From Bacteroidota bacterium (lineage in GTDB: Bacteria; Bacteroidota; Bacteroidia; AKYH767-A; 2013-40CM-41-45), in the NCBI GenBank assembly GCA_016713765.1, contig JADJON010000001.1, positions 620,001 through 684,000 of the forward strand: a stretch of DNA of 64,000 nt, read 5' to 3'. The notes below the pieces were generated by a model, which had not been told where the DNA came from, searched no databases, and was given only the letters and a program-made list of their open reading frames with translations. The translations under genes and the position numbers were made by a program. Shown piece by piece: positions 10,101 through 18,178 of the stretch; position 1 is the first letter of the stretch; every line of letters starts with the position of its first letter.

Positions 10101-10292
10101 CCCCTGTATATAAAATGTGGGACCATATCATGGAATCAGAATGGTGTGGTTTTTAATTATGGTGCGAGCTTGCATATGGATGACAATGTGGCTATTCCTC
10201 ATCCTGCGAATGTCACAATTGAGAATAATTACTATTCAATTCGCACGGTTTATGGCAGATACCTGTATCTTTTAAGGGTCAAAATAACCTAA
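7182..10292 (+). CDS. Metalloprotease-like / beta-helix secreted protein, unit 1 copy, frameshifted before its C-terminus
   Basis: The frame has 1,036 codons: a signal peptide, then a region with HEFAH (residues 247-251), the zinc HExxH motif in a context (HEFAHLIVGGNNFHVSGG) like M6/immune-inhibitor-A-type proteases. From about residue 640 it is rich in short beta repeats (INVNDGKIIIEDDGYVNYFP, then CTVSSCIFEYGKYGIFAW) typical of right-handed parallel beta-helices. The frame ends abnormally at 10292. A T-run at 10270-10273 has four Ts where unit 2 has five. The lost part, including the sorting domain, continues in the same frame at 10464-11396 after a second, 2-bp deficit near 10496. The intact protein would be about 1,400 residues. 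This may be a true mutation or a homopolymer sequencing error. Confidence 0.8.
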   Translation: MKRTIYYLQARVLAILLLSIGTSINLHAQNCMDDNLPITSYSQSAYGSQYGWYLPALGTIRILVVLAEVNYDVNSDPNPYVTWQQGTFPTWGDNLFNASTPSNGLFTHYFELASSGNLQVEGDYLAPPLNGGVISVNESDIISQGVENALISAINSQMTSGFITRSGIINPAHFDMWTPNGYGIQKNNVPNISIDHVMIMWRNHTIPNGTGNASPNQLGIGTILGYSTDTWSQFGAQTNMPLDISRHEFAHLIVGGNNFHVSGGAEFNMWLSKNSAHAILSLSSAALNCWSAWDRNRLNWIAPGNSFSISARDMNNLYEISGDLDATVSGHAGIYTLRDFVTTGDAIRIKLPFTPSNKYQEYIWLENHNGSSMNGIQFDEYRSAIGNSCITPATYGLYAYMQIGKDNEVDNVYQNVFGDPSDYLRYISADGFFDTDIESATQTTSCWPPPIKPFFKIEENPLTGECDLDELSTDIVPPFDVLNYYDRYPKVYQNEQGVYLYNVFQAGNSRQVFTLNGVRKFGLGYNPSTSSMINLTSFDIQANNPKDQRIVYLNGVSIEIISQSSGNIQVQIRFDDVDIVSDQRWCAPEIHLNPIGPSNAYSLNLKTNKVIILDQGLTATKMTDPLLFHGRKVFSDPTSFYCKAGSFLNLEPGAEFVVDNNSQLILEPNSRIDIGQNAILRVKRGGRLVINTGAVINVNDGKIIIEDDGYVNYFPNCTVNLDGNVAVFEINGMLKLEDNATLRLNRTTSNHGFFRFNNASLSPSRNVICGANCSIDISGASQSRKIIQIDQESLYIPSDIVFFNLNRGKVELNSNSRLQVEGITTNVSVTFSKFTSNVAGQNNNHRGLNLFGQSNCTVSSCIFEYGKYGIFAWQTLGGGSLTVIASVFRHNVFGIRVQDKGLNLFNCSYFNNQYGIYGGNMTHPSYFYQAVVGGTQVSSNENGIRWQGASTPVLTLDDPLINFNNIATRVDNCPLYIKCGTISWNQNGVVFNYGASLHMDDNVAIPHPANVTIENNYYSIRTVYGRYLYLLRVKIT

Positions 10293-10463
10293 AGCCAATT
10301 CAAACCGGAATAGGCCACAGTGTATTCGGACTGCTGATGGCGCCTCCATATTCGATCAATGTTGATAATAATTGGTGGGGAGCCCAAGGGCTTTCATCCG
10401 CGGAGTATAATTTGACTGATGGCGTATCTAATAATTATTCTCTTACAGGTATTGTGTTAAGTA

Positions 10464-11396
10464 ATGCTTCATCATGTGGCCAAGCATTTCCACCCAGGGA
10501 GTCCTCCATGTGATATGGGTGATCCGCTGAAATATTGCCCTCAATGCGATTTGATAAATACTGACGATTTCATTAACAAGCCGCTGAATGAGGCAACAAA
10601 AGAAGCAATTGATAAGTTTAATTCTCAGAGTCAAAATAAATATACTGAAGCAATTAATTTGTTAATTCAAATATTAAATGAGAACTACAATAATCCCAAT
10701 AATGATGAAATATATCTTTTAAATTACAGTTATATTAAATTGATGGAGGCGTTAGGATTTGCTTATAGGTCTGAGGATCTTATTTGTAATTCAGATTCAC
10801 TATTGATATCAAGAATAATCGATATTATTCAAAACAGAATTTCCTTGGCTAACAGTCAAGATGATAAGTATGAAAAATATGTTTATTCTCTTGACAAAGC
10901 TCAAGTATTATGGTTGGCCTGTTTAAGAAGTGAATCCATCGAACTTTTAAATGAAATGTTATCATGGGCCCCCGACCAAGATTGTATTGCAGTGATAAAT
11001 TCAATGATCTGCCAGATTAATGTAGAAGAGGCGGCTCTCTTGGGGGCAATCGATAGGGCTCTAATTGAAGAGGAGTTGAATAGCTGCAGTAGTAGTAATT
11101 ATCGAATAAGCAGCAGTAATATTACTGTGCAGGAATCGGAATCGAATCAAAAGAATGGAGCCATGCACATTAATATAGGCCCAAATCCCGCAAGCGATTA
11201 TTTGGAAATAAATGGAGGCGGTGACTTATATAAAGTGACTTTGCTGAATAGTACTGGCCAAATAGTTTATAGCGAATTGGATAGTTATGGATCGAGCATT
11301 GACTTATCCTACATTGCAAATGGACTTTACTCAGTCGTGATAAACGACATGGTGAACAATAAGATATTTACAGAGAGAATTGTGATCTATAAATAG
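10464..11396 (+). pseudogene. C-terminal fragment of the unit 1 metalloprotease-like protein, with T9SS sorting domain
   Basis: This frame continues the gene at 7182 after two indels that together restore frame. It holds a Cys-rich linker (CDMGDPLKYCPQCD), a helical region and a T9SS type A sorting domain (GPNPASDYLEINGGG to the terminal IVIYK). It has no signal peptide of its own and cannot be secreted alone. Apart from the 2-bp indel it is almost identical to the end of unit 2. Confidence 0.8.
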
Positions 11397-11698
11397 TAAG
11401 AGTTTAGAACATCACAGTGAAGTAGAACGAACAGGCGGGTTACGGTGATGGAGGAAGAATTTCGCTATGGTTTTCGAGTATAGGTAGTTCAAAGGCGGGC
11501 CTTGTGGCGGATACTAAGGCAAACTAAAGGGTACGTAGGCGGTCACGGAGAGAAATAGCTGTGGGCCACTGCGAGGCGCTGTGCTACAATTTCCGACAGA
11601 GCCGAGGTGATTGCTAATTCCGTCATAGAGGATCGAAGTTCCCTCCGGAAGCCGGATTAGCTTTCAGCGTGGGCTACTTTGTCTAACGTTTTCTCTTT

Positions 11699-11854
11699 TC
11701 AAAGCGGGACACGATTCAGGAAGGGTTTTATGGAAGATCTCCTGTATCGATATTGTCCGCGGTGGCTTAGCTCGTAATTGTATTCCATCAGCCCTTGTTC
11801 CGGATCATGCTGCAATTGTTCAATAATCTGATAGGCCTTCTCGAACGCTTTCAT
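11699..11854 (-). pseudogene. Short open frame in the duplicated leader, unit 2 copy
   Basis: This is the same 51-codon frame as at 6058-6213, kept open with one or two substitutions. The region 11397-12012 is otherwise non-coding: the 3' tail of unit 1, the junction at 11607/11608, and the leader of unit 2. Confidence 0.2.
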
Positions 11855-12012
11855 TATCCTTCAACTGTAACATTACCAGGATCACCCTGCGGGTTTTTCG
11901 TTCCTGACAATTAATTCGATAATGATTGCCTATTTCTCAACATATGTTTATCTTGTGTTGCGTTGGGGGCCTCCGGTAAGTTATTCAATCAGTTCATGGA
12001 ACTTTGAAAAGC

Positions 12013-12825
12013 ATGAAAAAAATCTATGTGTTAATCACGTTTTTGATAAATTTATTTAGTGGGATGACTTACGGCCAATCTCAATGGAGATTTCATGTTG
12101 CATTTGAGGATGGAACTGGTCAAAGAGATACTGTATGGTTGATATATGATTCATCTGCGACCTCTGGAGTTGACACAAGTCTTGGCGAAGGCCATACGCC
12201 ACTAGATCATTCACGTTTTAATGTTTGGCTATTTAATCAAGCAAGCGATACTACAAAGACCAAGGCCATTTCTTTTTCAGCTTTCCCAAATCATGAATTA
12301 ATTAGTATTGATGCAATTAATTTTACTTACCCATTGATAATTAGATGGGATACCAGTCTTTTTAGATCTCCTATATTGCCAATTGATACCCCCTCAAATC
12401 GATTTATAAATGTGGCCGAAATTGTTAATGATTATTTTTGGTCAATAAACAACGATCCTCCGTTACAAGCATACAACATGCTCATGACAGATAGCGTACT
12501 AGCACCACAATTTAATTTTGGTTCTCGAAGTCAGTTCCCCATGAGTGTGCTTTTTTGGAATAATGCATTAAATACAATTGAGGAAGCAGATACATTTATA
12601 AGAGTATTCCCTAACCCAGGATCATATATATTAATACTTGATTCACCAACCCCCATTCAGAACATTTATATTATTAATTCTTCAAACTCCATAGCCTCTT
12701 CATATAAGAAAGTGTATCGAAATAGTATTGAGATAAATGTGAATGAACTACCAAGTGGTTTGTACACTATTTATATTCAACTTGCTTCGAATATGATAAA
12801 GAGGTTGAAGTACATCAAATACTAA
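12013..12825 (+). CDS. Small secreted protein with T9SS sorting domain, unit 2 copy
   Basis: The protein has 270 residues from ATG 12013. It is a paralogue of the product at 6373-7185 with the same signal peptide (one residue different), conserved W/D-rich blocks (DHSRFNVWLFN, DYFWSINNDPP, FNFGSRSQFPM) and a C-terminal sorting-type module starting VFPNPGSYILIL. Many changes are synonymous or conservative, so the copy appears to be under selection and not simply decaying. Unlike unit 1, the stop codon is separated from the metalloprotease gene by an IS insertion, so translational coupling is lost. Confidence 0.75.
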   Translation: MKKIYVLITFLINLFSGMTYGQSQWRFHVAFEDGTGQRDTVWLIYDSSATSGVDTSLGEGHTPLDHSRFNVWLFNQASDTTKTKAISFSAFPNHELISIDAINFTYPLIIRWDTSLFRSPILPIDTPSNRFINVAEIVNDYFWSINNDPPLQAYNMLMTDSVLAPQFNFGSRSQFPMSVLFWNNALNTIEEADTFIRVFPNPGSYILILDSPTPIQNIYIINSSNSIASSYKKVYRNSIEINVNELPSGLYTIYIQLASNMIKRLKYIKY

Positions 12826-13698
12826 AAGCCATCTCAAAGTTAAGAAAACATCTATACCTTTAACAATCAATCGTTTAGAAGCGGTGTCGTGTGGATGAAA
12901 ATCGTTTTTCTAGCTGCATTTACTTGCAAGGAAAATGGGTTTAACGGAAGACCAATGGAAGCTTCTGCTTAGGAGTAAATCTGGAAAAGTAGGAAGGCCA
13001 CCTCAGGAATTGCGAAGGATTGTCAATGGAATATTGTGGATCTGTCGGACTGGAGCACCATGGCATGATATGCCTGGCAGGTATCCGCCGCATCAGAATT
13101 GCCACAGGTATTTTCAAAATTGGGTTCAATCCGGATTGTGGAATAAAATACTACACTATGGCGGATCGTCAATGACCTTATAGAACGAGGGAAGATTGAC
13201 TTAACTGAATGCTTCATAGATGGCACGTTTGCAGCGGCCAAAAAAGGGGCTCTGGTATTGGAAAAACTAAGAAAGCAAAGGGCGCCAAGATCATGGCAAC
13301 CGCAGACGCTTCTGGTTTACCTGTCTCCGTATGGGCCGGAACTGCAAACACCCATGAATTAAAGTTGGCGGAAGAGATAATTGATTCGAAGCATGTGAAC
13401 GGACGTTCAGAAAAGCTCATTGGTGATCAGGCTTACGATAGCGATCCTCTGGACATAAAGTTAAAAAAGAGTAATAAAGCTAATTGCACCGCACTAGAAA
13501 AACAGAAAGAAAAAGGCCGCGCAATATTAAAGGACACTCTGTATATATGTCAGACGATGGAAAGTGTAAAGACTCTTTGCATGGCTTCAGAATCACCGCC
13601 GTTGTGGAACTCGATACGATTTCCATGTCGAGAATTTCCTCGGTTTTTTTCAGCTTGCATGTGCGAGAATTCTGATAAAGACAATCTTGAGACGAGTT
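12826..13698 (+). mobile_element. IS5-family insertion sequence, decayed
   Basis: An 873-bp insertion is present in unit 2 only. Its ends share an imperfect inverted repeat: GCCATCTCAAAGTT near the left end, and CTCGTCTCAAGATT read inward from the right end, with TCTCAA conserved. CTAA flanks both sides (12822-12825 and 13699-13702), fitting the YTAR target duplication known for the IS5 family. The element separates two genes that overlap by 4 bp in unit 1. Its transposase is broken (see 12935-13697). Confidence 0.8.
12935..13697 (+). pseudogene. IS5-family transposase, multiple frameshifts and a stop
   Basis: The N-terminal part in one frame (MGLTEDQWKLLLRS, GILWICRTGAPWHDMPGRYP) is the helix-turn-helix region of IS5/IS427-type transposases. 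A second frame gives LIERGKIDLTECFIDGTFAA, with the first catalytic Asp. A third gives GSGIGKTKKAKGAKIMATAD and LIGDQAYDSD, with the second Asp. The C-terminus (RLFAWLQNHRRCGTRYDFHV) follows an in-frame TAA that replaces the catalytic Glu region (WKV-stop-RLFAW). At least three frame changes and this stop mean it cannot be rescued by one programmed shift, so the element is dead in cis. Confidence 0.85.
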
Positions 13699-13715
13699 CT
13701 AATAAATAAAATGAC

Positions 13716-16508
13716 ATGAGATACGGTTCAATAAAATATATTTTAAATTTACTTAATTTAATTTTGGCCTGTAATCACCTTCTTGCTCAGGAATGCATGC
13801 AGGATTTAATACCCGCTTCCTATCCAACTGCTATATACGAGTCAAGAAATGGTTGGCATTTGCCCTGCTCGGGAACCCTTCGAATTTTAGTTATTCTAGC
13901 GGAAGTAAATTATGATGTGGGCGTTGACCCAAATTCTAATGTTACTTGGCAGCAAGGGACATTTCCTGTCTGGGGTAATAGTATGTTTGATATGTCTGTT
14001 CCATTGACTGGATTATTTACTCAGTATTTTCATTTAGCTTCATCTGGCAACTTTTTTGTACAAGGAGATTACTTGCAGCCTTCATCAAACGGCGGTGTTA
14101 TTACTGTTAACGAAAGTGATATTATTGCCTTCGGCTATCAGAATGCATTAGTAGCTGCAATCAATAATCAGATGACTACAGGATTTGTAACAAGATCCGG
14201 CATTACTAATCCAGCCTTTTTTGATTTATGGACACCTTCATTATTTGGCATGGCGAAATTGAATAGCAGTAATTCTTCATTCGATCATGTTATGATAATG
14301 TGGAGGAATCATAACATAGCTACTGGCACAGGAAATGCCACAACTCTTAACTTGGGTACAATATTAGGATATAATTCAGATTCATGGTCTCAGTTTGGGG
14401 CGCAGGTTAATATGCCATTGGACATTGCAAGACATGAATTTTCACATTTAATAATTGGTGGAAATAATTTTCATGTATCTGGAGGGAGTGAAGCAAATAT
14501 GTGGATTGGTAAAAATAGCGCACATGCTATGCTAAGTTTAACCAGTGCGGCATTAAATTGTTGGAGCGCATGGGATCGACACAGATTAAACTGGATCGCG
14601 CCGGGAAATCAATATTCAATATCCGCCCGAGACGAAACTAATTCGATGGAAGTTTCAGGAGATTTAGATGCTTCTGTTTCGAGTCATTCCGGAACGTATA
14701 CATTACGTGATTTTACTGTTACTGGCGATGCAATAAGGATAAAATTGCCATTTACACCAGGAAATAAATATCAAGAATATATCTGGTTGGAGAATCACAA
14801 TGGTAGAACCATGAATGGGGTATTATTTGATGAATATCGAACCGCAATTGGAAATCCATGCATAGACCCCGCAACTTATGGCCTCTATGCTTATCTACAA
14901 ATAGGGAAAGATGTGATAAACGATAATCTAGCATCAAATGTTTATGGTTCACATTCCGATTATTTACGATACATTTCTGCGGACGGTTTTTATGATGTGA
15001 ATTTGGAGGCCACAGCCCAAGTAACAAGTTGTTGGCCTGTGCCAATTCTGCCCTTTATTAAGGGGCTGCCTAATCCACTTACAGGAGGATGTGACCTCGA
15101 TGAAATCTCGATTGATAGAGTACCGCCTATCAATGAGCTGGATTATGATGATAGGTATCCAAAGATTTATGAGAATAATCAAGGCGTCTATCAATATAAT
15201 GTGTTTCAAGCAGGAAATCCGAGGCAAGTCTTTAAGTATAGTGGTGCTAGAAAGTTTGGATTAGGCTTTAATCCAACAACTTCATCAATGATTAATCTTT
15301 CTAGTCGACAGGATCCTATTGGTGATCCAAAAGATGAGAGAGTTGTGTATCTAAATAGTGTTTCAATTGAAATTGTTTCTCAAAATGGTGGAAACATTCA
15401 AGTTAAAATTAGATTTGATGATGTCGATGTTGTTAATGACCAAAGATGGTGTGCTCCAGATATTCACCTGAACCCAATCGGAAATACTGGAGGCTATTCA
15501 TTAAATTTGAAGAGCGGGAAGAGGATAACCCTAGATCAAGGATTGACGGAAACAAAGATGGATAATCCAATAACTGTCAATGGATTATTGGTTTTTTCTG
15601 ATCCTACAAAGTTCTATTGCAAAGCTGGCTCTTTCATTAACATTGAGTCAAATGGAGAATTTGTGGTTGATAACAATAGCCAGTTAATTCTTGAATCCAA
15701 TAGTAGAATTGACCTAAGTCAAAATGCAACTCTAAGAGTTAAAAGGGGAGGGCGTTTAGTCATTAATACTGGAGCTGTGATAAATGTGAATGATGGAAAA
15801 ATAATTATTGAAGATGACGGCTATGTTAACTATTTTCCGAACTGTACAGTAAACCTTGACGGCAATGTTGCTGTATTTGAGATAAATGGCATATTGAAAT
15901 TGGAAGACAATGCAACTTTGCGATTAAATCGCACGACTTCAAATCATGGCTTTTTTCGTTTTAATAATGCTTCACTTTCGCCCTCAAGAAATGTTATTTG
16001 TGGGGCTAATTGCTCTATTGATATTAGTGGCGCTTCACAAAGCAGGAAGATTATTCAAATTGATCAAGAGTCACTTTATATCCCATCGGATATTGTTTTC
16101 TTTAATTTGAATCGAGGAAAAGTTGAACTTAATAGCAACTCCAGGCTACAAGTAGAAGGTATTACAACAAATGTTAGCGTGACATTTTCAAAATTTACCA
16201 GTAATGTCGCTGGCCAGAATAACAATCATCGTGGGCTTAATCTATTCGGTCAATCTAATTGTACTGTTAGCAGTTGTATTTTTGAATATGGTAAGTACGG
16301 GATATTTGCGTGGCAAACACTGGGTGGAGGTTCTCTTACTGTTATAGCTTCGGTTTTTAGACACAATGTGTTTGGAATCCGTGTCCAAGATAAGGGGCTA
16401 AATTTGTTTAATTGCAGTTATTTTAATAATCAATATGGTATTTATGGTGGCAATATGACTCACCCTTCTTATTTCTATCAAGCTGTAGTGGGGGGGTACG
16501 CAGGTTAG
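13716..16508 (+). CDS. Metalloprotease-like / beta-helix secreted protein, unit 2 copy, frameshifted
   Basis: The frame has 930 codons. It has a signal peptide (ILNLLNLILACNHLLAQ) and an M6-like region with HEFSH (residues 240-244, in HEFSHLIIGGNNFHVSGG). The conserved WSAWDRHRLNWIAPGN block and the beta-helix repeats follow. It is clearly related to the unit 1 protein over its N-terminal two thirds and virtually identical after about nt 15732. The frame ends at 16508 because a G-run at 16490-16496 has seven Gs where unit 1 has six (9977-9982). The remainder continues in another frame at 16573. Unit 1 is intact at this G-run and broken later. Confidence 0.8.
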   Translation: MRYGSIKYILNLLNLILACNHLLAQECMQDLIPASYPTAIYESRNGWHLPCSGTLRILVILAEVNYDVGVDPNSNVTWQQGTFPVWGNSMFDMSVPLTGLFTQYFHLASSGNFFVQGDYLQPSSNGGVITVNESDIIAFGYQNALVAAINNQMTTGFVTRSGITNPAFFDLWTPSLFGMAKLNSSNSSFDHVMIMWRNHNIATGTGNATTLNLGTILGYNSDSWSQFGAQVNMPLDIARHEFSHLIIGGNNFHVSGGSEANMWIGKNSAHAMLSLTSAALNCWSAWDRHRLNWIAPGNQYSISARDETNSMEVSGDLDASVSSHSGTYTLRDFTVTGDAIRIKLPFTPGNKYQEYIWLENHNGRTMNGVLFDEYRTAIGNPCIDPATYGLYAYLQIGKDVINDNLASNVYGSHSDYLRYISADGFYDVNLEATAQVTSCWPVPILPFIKGLPNPLTGGCDLDEISIDRVPPINELDYDDRYPKIYENNQGVYQYNVFQAGNPRQVFKYSGARKFGLGFNPTTSSMINLSSRQDPIGDPKDERVVYLNSVSIEIVSQNGGNIQVKIRFDDVDVVNDQRWCAPDIHLNPIGNTGGYSLNLKSGKRITLDQGLTETKMDNPITVNGLLVFSDPTKFYCKAGSFINIESNGEFVVDNNSQLILESNSRIDLSQNATLRVKRGGRLVINTGAVINVNDGKIIIEDDGYVNYFPNCTVNLDGNVAVFEINGILKLEDNATLRLNRTTSNHGFFRFNNASLSPSRNVICGANCSIDISGASQSRKIIQIDQESLYIPSDIVFFNLNRGKVELNSNSRLQVEGITTNVSVTFSKFTSNVAGQNNNHRGLNLFGQSNCTVSSCIFEYGKYGIFAWQTLGGGSLTVIASVFRHNVFGIRVQDKGLNLFNCSYFNNQYGIYGGNMTHPSYFYQAVVGGYAG

Positions 16509-16572
16509 TTCTAATGAGAATGGAATTAGATGGCAAGGGGCTTCAACCCCGGTACTGACACTCGATGATCCA

Positions 16573-17913
16573 TTGATTAATTTTAATAATATAGCAACTC
16601 GTGTTGATAACTGTCCCCTGTATATAAAATGTGGGACCATATCATGGAATCAGAATGGTGTGGTTTTTAATTATGGTGCGAGCTTGCATATGGATGACAA
16701 TGTGGCTATTCCTCATCCTGCGAATGTCACAATTGAGAATAATTACTATTCAATTCGCACGGTTTATGGCAGATACCTGTATCTTTTTAAGGGTCAAAAT
16801 AACCTAAAGCCAATTCAAACCGGAATAGGCCACAGTGTATTCGGACTGCTGATGGCGCCTCCATATTCGATCAATGTTGATAATAATTGGTGGGGAGCCC
16901 AAGGGCTTTCATCCGCGGAGTATAATTTGACTGATGGCGTATCTAATAATTATTCTCTTACAGGTATTGTGTTAAGTAATGCTTCATCATGTGGCCAAGC
17001 ATTTCCACCCTGTGGGAGTCCTCCATGTGATATGGGTGATCCGCTGAAATATTGCCCTCAATGCGATTTGATAAATACTGACGATTTCATTAACAAGCCG
17101 CTGAATGAGGCAACAAAAGAAGCAATTGATAAGTTTAATTCTCAGAGTCAAAATAAATATACTGAAGCAATTAATTTGTTAATTCAAATATTAAATGAGA
17201 ACTACAATAATCCTAATAATGATGAAATATATCTTTTAAATTACAGTTATATTAAATTGATGGAGGCGTTAGGATTTGCTTATAGGTCTGAGGATCTTAT
17301 TTGTAATTCAGATTCACTATTGATATCAAGAATAATCGATATTATTCAAAACAGAATTTCCTTGGCTAACAGTCAAGATGATAAGTATGAAAAATATGTT
17401 TATTCTCTTGACAAAGCTCAAGTATTATGGTTGGCCTGTTTAAGAAGTGAATCCATCGAACTTTTAAATGAAATGTTATCATGGGCCCCCGACCAAGATT
17501 GTATTGCAGTGATAAATTCAATGATCTGCCAGATTAATGTAGAAGAGGCGGCTCTCTTGGGGGCAATCGATAGGGCTCTAATTGAAGAGGAGTTGAATAG
17601 CTGCAGTAGTAGTAATTATCGAATAAGCAGCAGTAGTATTACTGTGCAGGAATCGGAATCGAATCAAAAGAATGGAGCCATGCACATTAATATAGGCCCA
17701 AATCCCGCAAGCGATTATTTGGAAATAAATGGAGGCGGTGACTTATATAAAGTGACTTTGCTGAATAGCACTGGCCAAATAGTTTATAGCGAATTGGATA
17801 GTTATGGATCGAGCATTGACTTATCCTACATTGCAAATGGACTTTACTCAGTCGTGATAAACGACATGGTGAACAATAAGATATTTACAGAGAGAATTGT
17901 GATCTATAAATAG
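16573..17913 (+). pseudogene. C-terminal part of the unit 2 metalloprotease-like protein with T9SS sorting domain
   Basis: The frame has 446 codons and continues the protein after the +1 frameshift. It carries the end of the beta-helix (YLYLFKGQNNLKPIQTG), a Cys-rich linker, a helical segment and a T9SS type A sorting domain (GPNPASDYLEINGGG). It lacks a signal peptide. The T-run that is broken in unit 1 is intact here (five Ts, 16784-16788), so this copy shows the undamaged reading of that region. Confidence 0.8.
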
Positions 17914-18178
17914 TAAGAGTTTAGAACATCACAGTGAAGTAGAACGAACAGGCGGGTTACGGTGATGGAGGAAGAATTTCGCTATGGTTTTCGAGTATAG
18001 GTAGTTCAAAGGCGGGCCTTGTGGCGGATACTAAGGCAAACTAAAGGGTACGTAGGCGGTCATGGAGAGAAATAGCTGTGGGCCTCTGCGAGGCGCTGTG
18101 CTACAATTTCCGACAGAGCCGAGGAATCCCTGCTTCTTCCTATATTCGTTAGAAGCCCGACTCTCTTCCACCGGACAA

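Larger units (their letters stand above)
5967..11607. repeat. Tandem duplication unit 1 (about 5.64 kb)
   Basis: The sequence starting TGATTGCTAATTCCGTC at 5967 recurs at 11608, directly after GCCGAGG, and the same GCCGAGG ends unit 2 at 18124. Unit 1 holds a 400-bp leader, a small T9SS protein gene, an overlapping metalloprotease-like gene and a conserved 3' tail. Unit 2 has the same order plus an inserted IS. The first roughly 500 bp and the last roughly 2.39 kb are nearly identical between units, while the centre is clearly diverged. Confidence 0.93.
11608..18124. repeat. Tandem duplication unit 2 (about 6.52 kb, contains an IS)
   Basis: This is the second copy of the unit at 5967-11607. 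It is 876 bp longer, which the inserted IS5-family element (about 873 bp plus a 3-4 bp target duplication) accounts for. From 15732 to 18124 it matches 9219-11607 with about eight base differences seen by eye and a net +4 bp in three indels. The 5' end to about 12135 is also close. The centre is clearly diverged at nucleotide level. Confidence 0.93.

Noticed and set aside
13240..13255. Programmed -1 frameshift in the IS5 transposase at an A6G4 tract
   Set aside because: The tract is slippery-looking and IS transposases often use such signals, but at least two other frame changes and an internal stop remain, so the gene is broken anyway.
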